Below, piece after piece: positions 28,221 through 36,923 of a stretch of DNA of 64,000 nucleotides (within the stretch, counting starts at the first letter, position 1; the number at the start of each line of letters is the position of its first letter). This DNA is from PHAA01 sp964584415. GTDB taxonomy: Bacteria; Bacillota; Syntrophomonadia; Syntrophomonadales; Syntrophomonadaceae. The notes under the pieces were generated by a model. That model did not search any database and had not been told where the DNA came from. It saw only the letters and a program-made list of their open reading frames with translations. The DNA lies in the NCBI GenBank assembly GCA_964584415.1, contig CAZOZX010000001.1:16838-80837 (forward strand). The letters run 5' to 3'. Position numbers and translations under genes: made by a program.

Positions 28221-28841
28221 TCATAGATCGCCTTTATATAGTATGTGGTCATATATATATTGCTCAACTTCAGGCGGAAGTAGGTATTTAATAGTCTTTC
28301 CCTGCTCGATCCTTTCCCTGATGGTACTTGACGAAATCTCAAAACCGGGGATAGGGATAACCTCCATCTTCTCCCACATTAAAACCGGTATCCCGGTAAA
28401 ACGCTCATCTTCAGGATTCATATGGTAGCCAGGACGGGTAACCACGATCATGCTGCATAATTCGGCCAGTCGATCGGTATCCTTCCAGGTGTTCATAAAC
28501 ATAAATGCGTCTATCCCCAGGATAAAATAAATGTCGGTCCCGGGGTACATACGGTGAAAATCAGCTACCGTTTCAACCGAATAGGACAAGCCCTTTCTTT
28601 CTATTTCCAAATCAGATACGGAAAAATATGAATTGTCCTGTACAGCTAATTCCACCATCTTCAACCGGTGCTGACTGTCTAAAATCTCCCCTAAATCCTT
28701 ATGGGGTGGCCGAGCCGAAGGGATAAATATGATATGGTTCAGGGCAAAAGCCTCCCGGGCAAATTCAGCTGCCACCAAGTGCCCATAATGAATCGGGTTG
28801 AAGGTTCCGCCCATAATGCCCAGTTTCTTCACCTTAATCAA
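28221..28841 (-). CDS. nadD: Nicotinate-nucleotide adenylyltransferase
   Basis: A 206-residue nucleotidyltransferase with GGTFNPIHYGHLVAA at the N-terminus (the HxGH-type site) and SSSTIRERI near the C-terminus (the ISxxxIR-type motif). It makes NaAD in NAD biosynthesis. First gene of nadD-yqeK-rsfS; the upstream plus-strand gene is divergent. Confidence 0.95.
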   Translation of the reverse strand: MIKVKKLGIMGGTFNPIHYGHLVAAEFAREAFALNHIIFIPSARPPHKDLGEILDSQHRLKMVELAVQDNSYFSVSDLEIERKGLSYSVETVADFHRMYPGTDIYFILGIDAFMFMNTWKDTDRLAELCSMIVVTRPGYHMNPEDERFTGIPVLMWEKMEVIPIPGFEISSSTIRERIEQGKTIKYLLPPEVEQYIYDHILYKGDL

Positions 28842-28984
28842 TCAAATCCCACCCCGTCTGAAATACTGCCCTTTGGTAGTCCTTCAGCGGCCAAATTTCT
28901 ATGCTTAATCATAACTGATTGCAGGCAAATTATGCAAACCTGCCCTGACAGATAAATCAATAAGCAAAATGAATCGATCTTTTG

Positions 28985-28990
28985 TATAAT
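28985..28990 (+). promoter_or_regulatory. Possible -10 box of the cysteine-cluster gene
   Basis: A perfect TATAAT without a convincing -35. If used, transcription would start near 28997, which excludes the frame's first ATG at 28989 and favours the start at 29052. Confidence 0.3.
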
Positions 28991-29051
28991 GTATAAGTAT
29001 GATTTAACCCCCCATTTGCTAAAGAGAACTGAAGGGAGACCCGTTCCGATC

Positions 29052-29672
29052 ATGGACATAGATATCACCCTGATCTTTCATAACTATGGGCTGCGCAGCT
29101 ATATAGAGGTCGATCTTTGCGCCCAGTGTCCCCGGCAGGATGACAAAGGCTGCTGTGGATTTTATTCCCCGGTTTTCTATCCGACTGACCTGGTCTACTT
29201 GTATTTGCATGAACCAGAATTGCTGCAATACATTTTTTCGCTTGAACATTTGACCGTGCTTGATGCATCAGTCACCGTCAACAATATTATTGAAGGTCCC
29301 AGTTATCGCTGCCGTTTCCATAGTAAGGAACAGGGATGCATACTGCCCCAATATCTTCGCGAATCTGTCTGCCGCCATTTTGTCTGTGCAGGCATCGGTT
29401 GGACCGATGAAGAGAGTTTACGAGACTGGCAGGTATTTTTTGAGCGCTTGACGGATTACGAAATTGAGATCAACAACCATTGGTCGGGCCTCCTGGCTTC
29501 AATGGGTATCACCCTGCGCAATCCTGACTTGCGGGAGCGCTTCTTCACCGAGTTGGTTAAACTGTATCAGGAAAATCTGAATAATTTACCCGAGTTTATA
29601 ACTTCTATGCCTGAGCAGGAGACCCGGACTCTTCGTCGTTCCCTGCGATTCGGTCCGGAATGGATTTTATAA
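29052..29672 (+). CDS. YkgJ-like cysteine-cluster protein, unknown function
   Basis: About 206 residues with two cysteine groups: CAQCPRQDDKGCCGF near the N-terminus, then YRCRFHSKEQGC and VCRHFVC mid-protein. This spacing resembles the YkgJ/UPF0153 family, thought to bind a metal or iron-sulfur cluster. The C-terminal half is helical and ends FGPEWIL. The ATG at 29052 has GAAGGGAG 13 bases upstream; the frame opens earlier, at 28989, without a ribosome-binding site. It is the first gene of a plus-strand group and lies 21 bases before a cysteine-synthase-like gene. Substrate unknown. Confidence 0.65.
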   Translation: MDIDITLIFHNYGLRSYIEVDLCAQCPRQDDKGCCGFYSPVFYPTDLVYLYLHEPELLQYIFSLEHLTVLDASVTVNNIIEGPSYRCRFHSKEQGCILPQYLRESVCRHFVCAGIGWTDEESLRDWQVFFERLTDYEIEINNHWSGLLASMGITLRNPDLRERFFTELVKLYQENLNNLPEFITSMPEQETRTLRRSLRFGPEWIL

Positions 29673-29693
29673 ATAAGAATTGGAGGTCGTTAG

Positions 29694-30728
29694 ATGAAAT
29701 GGGACGCTAATGCCCATATGGTTGAAAATGTACTGGAGGCGATTGGAAGAACCCCTTTAATTCGTCTAAATAAAATGAGTGAGGATATAAATCCTGATAT
29801 TGCAGTAAAACTGGAGTATGTGAATCCCAGCGGCAGTTTGAAGGACCGGATTGCCTACCAGATCGTGGAAGAGGCGGAACGGCGCGGGGATCTAAAACCG
29901 GGCATGATCCTTTTAGAGGGTACTACCGGGAACACGGGCATCTCGACTGCCATGGTCGGGGCCTGCAAGGGTTACCGGGTCATGATAGTAATGCCGGAGG
30001 GAATGAGTGAGGAACGCAAAAAGACTATCCGTGCTTATGGTGCTGAACTCATTTTAACCCCAGGAGCCGAAACTGATGTTGACCTGGTTCTGGTGGAGGT
30101 CAATCGGATAAAAGATCAGTACGGGGACCAGGTGTTTGAAATCGGCCAGTTTTATCGGACTGAGAACCTGGCCGCTCATTATAATAATACCGGACCGGAG
30201 ATATGGGAACAGTCCGGCGGTAACGTAGACGTATTTATTATGTGCCAGGGTACGGGTGGGACTGTAACTGGCACCGCCAAATACCTAAAGGGAAAAAATC
30301 CAGATATTAAGATTTATATCTCTGAACCCAAAGAATCACCAATATTAGCTTGCCAAAAGATTGGCAAACATATGGTGCAGGGGGTTGCGGATGGATTAAT
30401 CCCTGATATACTTGACTTGCAGTATGTAGACGGGATAGTTCTGGTCAGTTCCGAAGAGAGTATTGCCATCGCCCAGGAAATAGCACGGCGGGAGGGTATA
30501 TTCTGCGGAATCTCGACGGGCTGTAACGTAGGAGCCGCCAAAAAACTGGCCCGCAAATACCCGGAAAAGAAATTGATTGTAACCATGGTCAATGATAACG
30601 GTTTGCGTTATCTTTCCACCCCCCTGTGCGGAACCATTAGCCAAAGGCAGGAACTAGAGCGGGAGTATTCGCTGAGTCCTGAAGACGAGGCCAAACTTAT
30701 CAGTTATAACCTGGAAGTTATAGAATAG
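29694..30728 (+). CDS. PLP-dependent cysteine synthase family protein
   Basis: A 344-residue fold-type II PLP enzyme of the O-acetylserine sulfhydrylase / cystathionine beta-synthase family. The PLP lysine is in NPSGSLKDRIA, the substrate loop is GTTGNTGIS, the phosphate-binding glycines are in GTGGTVTGT, and the C-terminal SISTG-like motif is GISTGCNVGAA. It extends past the usual CysK end with LRYLSTPLCG and an acidic tail, a form also seen in CBS-like enzymes. It could make cysteine or work in cystathionine formation; sequence alone does not settle this. TTGGAGG precedes the ATG. Confidence 0.88.
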   Translation: MKWDANAHMVENVLEAIGRTPLIRLNKMSEDINPDIAVKLEYVNPSGSLKDRIAYQIVEEAERRGDLKPGMILLEGTTGNTGISTAMVGACKGYRVMIVMPEGMSEERKKTIRAYGAELILTPGAETDVDLVLVEVNRIKDQYGDQVFEIGQFYRTENLAAHYNNTGPEIWEQSGGNVDVFIMCQGTGGTVTGTAKYLKGKNPDIKIYISEPKESPILACQKIGKHMVQGVADGLIPDILDLQYVDGIVLVSSEESIAIAQEIARREGIFCGISTGCNVGAAKKLARKYPEKKLIVTMVNDNGLRYLSTPLCGTISQRQELEREYSLSPEDEAKLISYNLEVIE

Positions 30729-30758
30729 TATTTTTGAGCGTTCGGGGAGGATGGAAGG

Positions 30759-31928
30759 TTGGCTCTTACTAAAGCGGTCATTACCGGCATCAGTGAAATA
30801 CCTCCCGTCCTGAATTCAGGTGGGAGGTCTACCCTCGACTTTCTGGCTGCAGCGGCTGTTAAAGCGGTCAAAGACGCTTCCCTCACCAAAGATGATATCG
30901 ACGGGCTGCTGGTTACCCCTCCCAGCGAGGACACCTATTTCCTGTGGCCTTCCCAAGTAGCCGAATACCTGCAGCTCTCCCCGGTTTTCATGAATTTGGT
31001 TGAATTGGGCGGCGCCAGCGCCGCAGCAACTATTGCCCGGGCAGCTTTGCTGGTTGAGGCTGGCATATGCCGCCACTGCCTTTGCTTAAGCGGCGGGGTA
31101 TGGGACTCACAGGTTTTCAATACTCGGGAAAATAAAATCGCGGTAATGTCCCAAGCCGAAATAGATTATGAACTACCCTACGGGCCCATGGGATTTAATT
31201 CCGGTTATGCCTTGATTGCCCGCCGCCATATGTCTGAATACGGAACTAATTCTGAACAATTGGCTAAAATCGCTGTCGACCAGCGAACCAATGCCCTGCT
31301 CAACCCCGATGCTTTATTTAATACCAAGCCCTTAACCATATCCGATGTTCTCGATTCCAAGATTATTGTCGATCCCATCCATCTGCTTGAAATTGTCAGA
31401 CCATGCAGCGGGGCCGCAGCAGTTGTGGTCAGCCGCGCAGAAGATACTCGAAATACTGGCCACGATCCAATCAGAGTACGCGGATTTGGCGAAGCCTATA
31501 CTCATAATTCAATTGTATATTCCCCCCACCTTACCCATGGTCCCATAAAAGCAGCTGCCGAACGAGCCTATCAAATGGCCGGGGTTCAAGCCCAAGACAT
31601 TGACCTGGTCTCGCTCTATGACTGCTACACCATTACTGTCTTAATCAGCCTTGAGGATGCCGGATTCTGCAGAAAAGGCGAGGGCGGTGAATTTGTCAGC
31701 AATACTGACCTTACCTACCAAGGCGATCTGCCCTGCAATACTCATGGCGGCCAGCTGTCCTGTGGTCAGGCTTCATTTGCCGGGGGAATGTCACATGTCA
31801 TTGAAGCGGTGCGTCAGTTACGGGGTGAAGCCGGTTCCAGGCAGGTACGCCGCAACCGTCTGGCTTTCGTCAACGGTAATGGCGGGGTGATGAGTACCCA
31901 ATGCAGTTTGATCCTGGGGAGGGTATAA
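30759..31928 (+). CDS. Thiolase-like lipid-transfer (SCP-x type) protein
   Basis: A 389-residue thiolase-fold protein. Typical SCP-x/Ltp blocks are visible: SLYDCYTIT and HGGQLSCGQASFAGGMSHV. Where thiolases have the nucleophilic cysteine (about residue 85), this one reads ELGGASAAA, and the C-terminal CxG motif is replaced by GNGG. It is therefore probably not a classical Claisen thiolase. Members of this group with a DUF35 partner include Ltp2-type aldolases. The TTG start follows GGGGAGG. The DUF35 gene begins 1 base after its stop, a strong sign of a complex. Confidence 0.82.
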   Translation: MALTKAVITGISEIPPVLNSGGRSTLDFLAAAAVKAVKDASLTKDDIDGLLVTPPSEDTYFLWPSQVAEYLQLSPVFMNLVELGGASAAATIARAALLVEAGICRHCLCLSGGVWDSQVFNTRENKIAVMSQAEIDYELPYGPMGFNSGYALIARRHMSEYGTNSEQLAKIAVDQRTNALLNPDALFNTKPLTISDVLDSKIIVDPIHLLEIVRPCSGAAAVVVSRAEDTRNTGHDPIRVRGFGEAYTHNSIVYSPHLTHGPIKAAAERAYQMAGVQAQDIDLVSLYDCYTITVLISLEDAGFCRKGEGGEFVSNTDLTYQGDLPCNTHGGQLSCGQASFAGGMSHVIEAVRQLRGEAGSRQVRRNRLAFVNGNGGVMSTQCSLILGRV

Positions 31929-31929
31929 T

Positions 31930-32301
31930 ATGAATGACTACAAGCAGATCTTCTGGGATCACCTAAACAAGGGGAACTTATACTTACAGTATTGCCCAAC
32001 CTGCCAGCGCTTTGTGTTCTACCCACGGGAGCTTTGTCCATATTGCTGGGGCTCCAGTTTGGAGTGGAGGGAAACGCAAGGTGAAGGCACGGTTTATAGC
32101 TATACGGTCGTATATGTAAGTGCCTTGCCGGAGTTTGAACCCCCGTACATCTATGCCCTGGTCGAACTAGATGAAGGATTAAGATTAGCCACTAACATAG
32201 AGAATTGCGGCCTGGATGAAATCAGGGTGGGAATGCCGGTAAAGCTTACCCTTAGACGAAGAGAGAGCACTGCTGCCCTCCCCATTTTCGCACCTATCTA
32301 A
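31930..32301 (+). CDS. DUF35 Zn-ribbon/OB-fold protein
   Basis: A 123-residue protein with an N-terminal rubredoxin-like zinc ribbon (YCPTCQRFVFYPRELCPYCWG) followed by an OB-fold domain (GEGTVYSYTVVYVSALPEF). Such proteins bind acyl-CoA and partner with thiolase-like enzymes, as in the archaeal thiolase/HMG-CoA synthase complex and in ChsH2/Ltp2. All four ribbon cysteines are present. It starts 1 base after the thiolase-like gene, so they are probably made as a stoichiometric pair. Confidence 0.88.
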   Translation: MNDYKQIFWDHLNKGNLYLQYCPTCQRFVFYPRELCPYCWGSSLEWRETQGEGTVYSYTVVYVSALPEFEPPYIYALVELDEGLRLATNIENCGLDEIRVGMPVKLTLRRRESTAALPIFAPI

Positions 32302-32339
32302 TTTTCCTGTCAATCAACCTGGATCAAGCGCCTATATAT

Positions 32340-33596
32340 TTACCGTATCTGGCCATCACCTTGAATGATAAATTTGGTGGTGGTAAGTTCTTTGAGCCCC
32401 ATAGGCCCGCGGGCATGCAATTTCTGAGTGCTGATTCCCATCTCCGCCCCCAAGCCGAATTCACCGCCATCAGTGAAACGGGTAGATGCATTGGCATAAA
32501 CAGCCGCCGCATCGACTTCATTCAAGAAGCATCTTACATTGGTGTAATTCTCGCTCACAATTGCTTCGCTGTGGCCAGTGCCATATTGATTAATATGAGC
32601 GATGGCCTCGCCGACACTATCCACTACTTTGACGGCCATGATCAGATCAAGGTATTCTTCCGCCCAATCTTCGTCAGTTGCGGCTTTTATACCGGCAACC
32701 AGCTGCTGGGTTATCCCGCATCCGCGTATCTCTACCCCGGCCGACTGCAATTCCCCGATCATGCCCGGCAAAAACTTCTTAGCTACCGCGGAATGAACCA
32801 GCAGGGTTTCGGCAGCATTACATACTGATGGCCTTTGCACCTTGGCATTCATCACTATAGGGCGGGCTTGGTCCAGATCAGCGAATTCGTCGACATATAC
32901 GTGACAGTTGCCCATACCCGTCATTATCACTGGTACAACCGCATTCTCCAGAACCACTTGTTTGAGTCCTTTGCCCCCCCTGGGAATCAGAACATCCAGG
33001 TATTCGTGCATCTTCATCATGAAAACTGCTGCCTGGCGATCTTCGCTGTCAACCAGTTGGATGGCCCCTTCGGGAATGCCGGTTTGAATTGCGGCAGCCG
33101 ATATTATCCTGGCAATAGCCCGATTGGAGTTTAAGGCTTCCTCGCCTCCCCTTAGCACAATGGCATTGCCTGATTTTAAGCAAAGCGCAGCGGCGTCAGC
33201 AGTTACGTTGGGTCTTGATTCATATATTATCCCGATTACGCCAATAGGGGTTCTTACCCGGCTGATATCCAGGCCGTTGGGACGCCGAGAGGAATCAATG
33301 GTTTCTCCTATCGGATCGGGGAGAGCGGCGATATCGCGCAGCCCTTGGGCCATATCACGAATTCGGCCCTCGGTCAGGGTTAAACGTTCCAACAAAGCAG
33401 CGCTCAGCCCCTGCTTTTTCCCTAACTCGAGATCAAGACCGTTAGCTTTGAGTATTTCCTGGCTGCCGGCCTCCAGTTGTGCAGCCATTTTCAGCAAAGC
33501 CTCGTTCTTAATAGAAGTTGAAGCAGTGGCCAGAAATCTGGCCGCCTGTTTGGCTCTTATCCCCTGCGCAATCAGATTGTCCTGTATACTCTCCAT
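32340..33596 (-). CDS. proA: Gamma-glutamyl phosphate reductase
   Basis: A 418-residue aldehyde-dehydrogenase-fold enzyme that reduces gamma-glutamyl phosphate to glutamate semialdehyde with NADPH in proline synthesis. The catalytic cysteine lies in QRPSVCNAAETLLVH, and the family blocks RTPIGVIGIIYESRPNV and FGLGAEMGISTQKLHARGPMG are present. It follows proB by 18 bases. Confidence 0.96.
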   Translation of the reverse strand: MESIQDNLIAQGIRAKQAARFLATASTSIKNEALLKMAAQLEAGSQEILKANGLDLELGKKQGLSAALLERLTLTEGRIRDMAQGLRDIAALPDPIGETIDSSRRPNGLDISRVRTPIGVIGIIYESRPNVTADAAALCLKSGNAIVLRGGEEALNSNRAIARIISAAAIQTGIPEGAIQLVDSEDRQAAVFMMKMHEYLDVLIPRGGKGLKQVVLENAVVPVIMTGMGNCHVYVDEFADLDQARPIVMNAKVQRPSVCNAAETLLVHSAVAKKFLPGMIGELQSAGVEIRGCGITQQLVAGIKAATDEDWAEEYLDLIMAVKVVDSVGEAIAHINQYGTGHSEAIVSENYTNVRCFLNEVDAAAVYANASTRFTDGGEFGLGAEMGISTQKLHARGPMGLKELTTTKFIIQGDGQIR

Positions 33597-33614
33597 TCCT
33601 CTTCCTCCTCATCA

Positions 33615-34742
33615 TTACATCGAACATGCCACCCATAGATTATTGCGATGAATTACCTCATCATAATCTTTTTCGCCCAATATTTTTTCAATATCGCTGG
33701 ATCTCTTCCCGGCGATCCTTCTTATTTCATCAGCACTGTAATTGGCCATTCCCCGGGCTATCTCCATCCCGTCAGCAGCTAAAACTGCCACTACCGTTCC
33801 CCGTTCGAAATCCCCTTCGACTCTGGTTACCCCAGAAGCGAGCAGGCTTTTGCCACGTTTAAGCAGAGCGTTGGCGGCGCCGGTGTCGACCATTAGCTGG
33901 CCATGCAGCACGGTGCCAAAAGCAATCCACTTCTTGCGAGCCTGAAGTTTTTCCTCCCTGGGTACGAACAACGTGCCCAGTTTTTCTCCAGCCACGATCC
34001 GCCGCAAAACATTGGTCTCTTGGCTGTTGGCAATAACCATCGGGATTCCCGAAGCCATGCAAACCCTAGCTCCTTTTAGTTTGGTCAGCATTCCCCCGCT
34101 GGAAAAGGCTATCCCGCGATTAGCCGAATTCTCTTCCATCTCGGAGGTAATCTCATAAACCTCATTCATGAGGTGGGCGTGATCGTCGGTCCGGGGATCA
34201 TGGTCATATAAACCATTTACATCCGATAAAATGATAAGCAGGTCGGCATTGACAATGGTGGCTATCAAGCTGGACAGCATATCGTTATCTCCAAACTTGA
34301 TTTCTTCCACGACTACCGTGTCATTTTCATTGATTATGGGAATAACCTTCATGCCTAAAATTGCCAGAAGTGTGTTGGTGGCATTCAGGTAGCGCATCCG
34401 TTCGTCCAGGTCTTCCCGAGTCAGCAATACCTGGGCTACTGTTTTCCCGTATTCGGCAAAAAACTTTTCATACATATGCAGAAGGGCTCCCTGGCCTATA
34501 GCCGCCAAAGCCTGCTTTTCCGGCAAGGTACGAGGTACCTGTTTTAAACCCATACGATTAGCCCCGGTTCCAATTGCCCCGGAACTTACCAGCAATACCT
34601 CGACATCCTGGTTATGAATATCGGCCAGTTCTCGTACCAGCCGTTCCATCCGGCCCAGGTTAAGCTGGCCGTTAGGATGAGTCAGGGTACTGGTGCCAAC
34701 CTTGACCACTATCCTGCGACAGTCTTTAAGCCTCTCCCGCAT
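33615..34742 (-). CDS. proB: Glutamate 5-kinase
   Basis: A 375-residue amino-acid kinase that makes gamma-glutamyl phosphate, the first step of proline synthesis. It has KVGTSTLTHP at the N-terminus, LLVSSGAIGTGA, INENDTVVVEE and GGMLTKLKGA, and ends in a PUA domain (GTVVAVLAADGMEIARGMANYS). An earlier ATG at 34751 is three codons upstream; 34742 gives the usual N-terminus. It is followed by proA and preceded by obg. Confidence 0.95.
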   Translation of the reverse strand: MRERLKDCRRIVVKVGTSTLTHPNGQLNLGRMERLVRELADIHNQDVEVLLVSSGAIGTGANRMGLKQVPRTLPEKQALAAIGQGALLHMYEKFFAEYGKTVAQVLLTREDLDERMRYLNATNTLLAILGMKVIPIINENDTVVVEEIKFGDNDMLSSLIATIVNADLLIILSDVNGLYDHDPRTDDHAHLMNEVYEITSEMEENSANRGIAFSSGGMLTKLKGARVCMASGIPMVIANSQETNVLRRIVAGEKLGTLFVPREEKLQARKKWIAFGTVLHGQLMVDTGAANALLKRGKSLLASGVTRVEGDFERGTVVAVLAADGMEIARGMANYSADEIRRIAGKRSSDIEKILGEKDYDEVIHRNNLWVACSM

Positions 34743-34785
34743 ACACAACACTTCTCTTTCCCCTGATATAAAAATAGCCTTAACT

Positions 34786-36045
34786 CTATTCGCTGTAGTC
34801 GAACTCCATATCTTTGATCCGCACCGTATCCCCAGCTTTGATGCCCTTGGCCTTTAAAGCCTCGTCCAATCCCATTCGGGCAGTTGTTCGCTGGAACCTC
34901 TGTACCGATTCTTCCTGGGCAAAGTTGGTCATTGTGACCAGATTTTCAATACGTTTACCCGTGACCTGGTAAACGCCGTTTATGTTCTCAATCTGAAATG
35001 GCTCTTCTTCCTCAAAACGGCGAATGATCCGGGCCTCCCCGGTATGCTCCTGGGCAGGAATACTCTGTAATATCTGATAAGTCTTCTCAACCAATTCCGC
35101 CACCCCTTGACCGGTGACAGCAGAAATCCCATAGACCAGATCACCGTACGTCTCCTGCAACAGGTTAAAGTTATCTTGAGCCCCGGGAAGGTCAAGCTTA
35201 TTAGCTACAATTAAATAAGGACGATCCAGAAGTTCGGGATTATAGAACTCCAATTCATTGCGTAAGGTGATATAGTCTTCCATTACCAGCCGCCCGTCCA
35301 CCTGGGCAGCATCAAGCATAAACAGCAGCATCCGATTTCTCTCGATGTGACGCAGGAAATCGTGTCCCAATCCGGTACCTTCATGAGCGCCTTCGATTAA
35401 GCCAGGAATATCGGCAATAACAAAGGATTCCTTGTCGCGGGTTAATACCACACCCAGATTCGGGACCAAGGTGGTAAAAGGATAGTCCGCTATTTTAGGC
35501 CGGGCCGCCGAAACTCTTGAAATAAAAGTAGACTTACCCGCGTTGGGGAATCCTACCAGGCCAACATCAGCCAGCAGTTTTAGTTCCAGCCGGATCCATT
35601 TTTCTTCACCCGGTTCTCCATTTTCAGCCATAGATGGAGCTTTATGAACGGCAGTTGCAAAACGGCTGTTACCTCGTCCCCCGCGTCCCCCCCGGGCTAC
35701 CACTGTTTCCTGATCAGCGGCGGTAAAATCAGCTATAACTTCACCACTATCATCATCTATTACAATAGTGCCCACCGGCACCCTGACTACTAAATCTTCT
35801 CCCCAGGCACCATGCTGGTTTTTCCCCAGGCCATGGGTACCCCGGTCAGCCTTGAAATGCTTGCGATATTGAAAATCCATCAAAGTGCTCATACCCTCGT
35901 CAGCTACGAAAACAACATTGCCCCCCCGGCCGCCATCGCCACCGTATGGCCCACCCATGGGAACGTATTTCTCGCGCCGGAAAGCGACACATCCATTACC
36001 GCCGTCTCCGCCTTTGATAAAAATCTTGGCATGATCAATAAACAA
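34786..36045 (-). CDS. obgE: GTPase Obg
   Basis: A 419-residue GTPase with three domains: the glycine-rich OBG fold (FIDHAKIFIKGGDGGNG ... GPYGGDGGRGG), a G domain with GFPNAGKST, DIPGLIEGAHEG and NKLD, and a C-terminal OCT domain. It acts in 50S assembly and in stress and sporulation control. A spo0B-like gene lies 6 bases upstream, as in Bacillus (spo0B-obg). Confidence 0.96.
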   Translation of the reverse strand: MFIDHAKIFIKGGDGGNGCVAFRREKYVPMGGPYGGDGGRGGNVVFVADEGMSTLMDFQYRKHFKADRGTHGLGKNQHGAWGEDLVVRVPVGTIVIDDDSGEVIADFTAADQETVVARGGRGGRGNSRFATAVHKAPSMAENGEPGEEKWIRLELKLLADVGLVGFPNAGKSTFISRVSAARPKIADYPFTTLVPNLGVVLTRDKESFVIADIPGLIEGAHEGTGLGHDFLRHIERNRMLLFMLDAAQVDGRLVMEDYITLRNELEFYNPELLDRPYLIVANKLDLPGAQDNFNLLQETYGDLVYGISAVTGQGVAELVEKTYQILQSIPAQEHTGEARIIRRFEEEEPFQIENINGVYQVTGKRIENLVTMTNFAQEESVQRFQRTTARMGLDEALKAKGIKAGDTVRIKDMEFDYSE

Positions 36046-36051
36046 AATATC

Positions 36052-36504
36052 TCACTCCTTGTCAATCCGGAACGTTCTGGTCACAGCGTTATCATCTCCG
36101 CTGCAGAACAGCAAATCAATACCTTTCTCTTCTTCATATATGGAAAGGTAAACCACTTGATCATCATCCGCCGCGTTCAGGTCCTGCTTCAAGATTGCCA
36201 AACCGGCAGCAGGTTCCCCGTTTGCTTTTAATAGTTCCCAGGATTCCAGGTCAATATCCTCAAAACGGAGTGTGATACCTTGATCGTAAGCTGTTAACAA
36301 CTGATCGTATAAATATAGACTGGCTGCTCCTGGCAGGGACTGAAAGATAATTCTCTCCGCTGCCATATCATCCAGGATCTTATGCAGATAATCCTGGACC
36401 TGTTCAGGTTGATCCAATTGCAGGTATCCGCTGATTACCTGCAGATGGTTTGCAAAATCATGCCTGACTCTTCTGAGCAGATCAATCATAAATTCTGCCT
36501 TCAA
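36052..36504 (-). CDS. Spo0B-like sporulation phosphotransferase
   Basis: About 150 residues with a helical hairpin carrying an H-box RHDFANHLQVISGYLQL, very like Bacillus Spo0B (RHDWMNKLQLIKGNLSL), and a small C-terminal domain. In Spo0B the histidine before D relays phosphate from Spo0F to Spo0A. The TTG at 36502-36504 is chosen for GGAGG 8 bases upstream; ATGs at 36519 and 36510 are possible, and 36579 would overlap a terminator. It lies between rpmA and obg, the spo0B position. The homology rests on the short H-box and on location. Confidence 0.7.
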   Translation of the reverse strand: MKAEFMIDLLRRVRHDFANHLQVISGYLQLDQPEQVQDYLHKILDDMAAERIIFQSLPGAASLYLYDQLLTAYDQGITLRFEDIDLESWELLKANGEPAAGLAILKQDLNAADDDQVVYLSIYEEEKGIDLLFCSGDDNAVTRTFRIDKE

Positions 36505-36535
36505 AACCATCGCCTCCATGTCATCCCTAATAATA

Positions 36536-36564
36536 ACAAAAACCCCTGAATCGTGCCAGGGGTT
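36536..36564 (-). terminator. Terminator after rpmA
   Basis: On the minus strand, AACCCCTG and CAGGGGTT arms are followed by TTTTTG. It closes the rplU-rpmA transcript before the spo0B-obg genes. Confidence 0.75.
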
Positions 36565-36591
36565 GGTGTCTGGATGCAATTGTACCCTAGT

Positions 36592-36864
36592 TTATACGGT
36601 AGCGCTTTCCTCAATCGGGTAAACACTGACTTGTTTCTTGTCTCTACCCTTCCTCTCGAATTTAACCTTACCGTCTACTGTACAAAATAAAGTATCATCT
36701 CCGCCAACCATAACATTATGGCCGGGATGAATCTTGGTGCCTCTCTGCCGCACCAATATATTGCCAGCTCTTACAAACTGACCATCGCCCCTCTTGACGC
36801 CAAGGCGTTTGGATTCACTGTCTCTGCCGTTCCTACTGCTGCCAACACCCTTTTTATGTGCCAT
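36592..36864 (-). CDS. rpmA: 50S ribosomal protein L27
   Basis: A 90-residue L27 starting directly [19 protein letters not shown]. In most Firmicutes L27 carries an N-terminal extension (ending ...QFF before AHKKG) that the protease Prp removes. Here it is absent, and no prp gene lies between rplU and rpmA. GGGAGG lies 9 bases before the ATG, and no in-frame extension is open to an upstream start. Its N-terminus reaches the peptidyl-transferase centre. Confidence 0.96.
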   Translation of the reverse strand: MAHKKGVGSSRNGRDSESKRLGVKRGDGQFVRAGNILVRQRGTKIHPGHNVMVGGDDTLFCTVDGKVKFERKGRDKKQVSVYPIEESATV

Positions 36865-36923
36865 TTGTTTTACCTCCCAGTAAATGCTAACCTGTTAAAT
36901 GGATAATGTCGTTGCAGGTATAA

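Noticed and set aside
33124..33651. Open frame of 175 aa on the plus strand
   Set aside because: It is opposite proA and the start of the proB-proA junction; a shadow frame.
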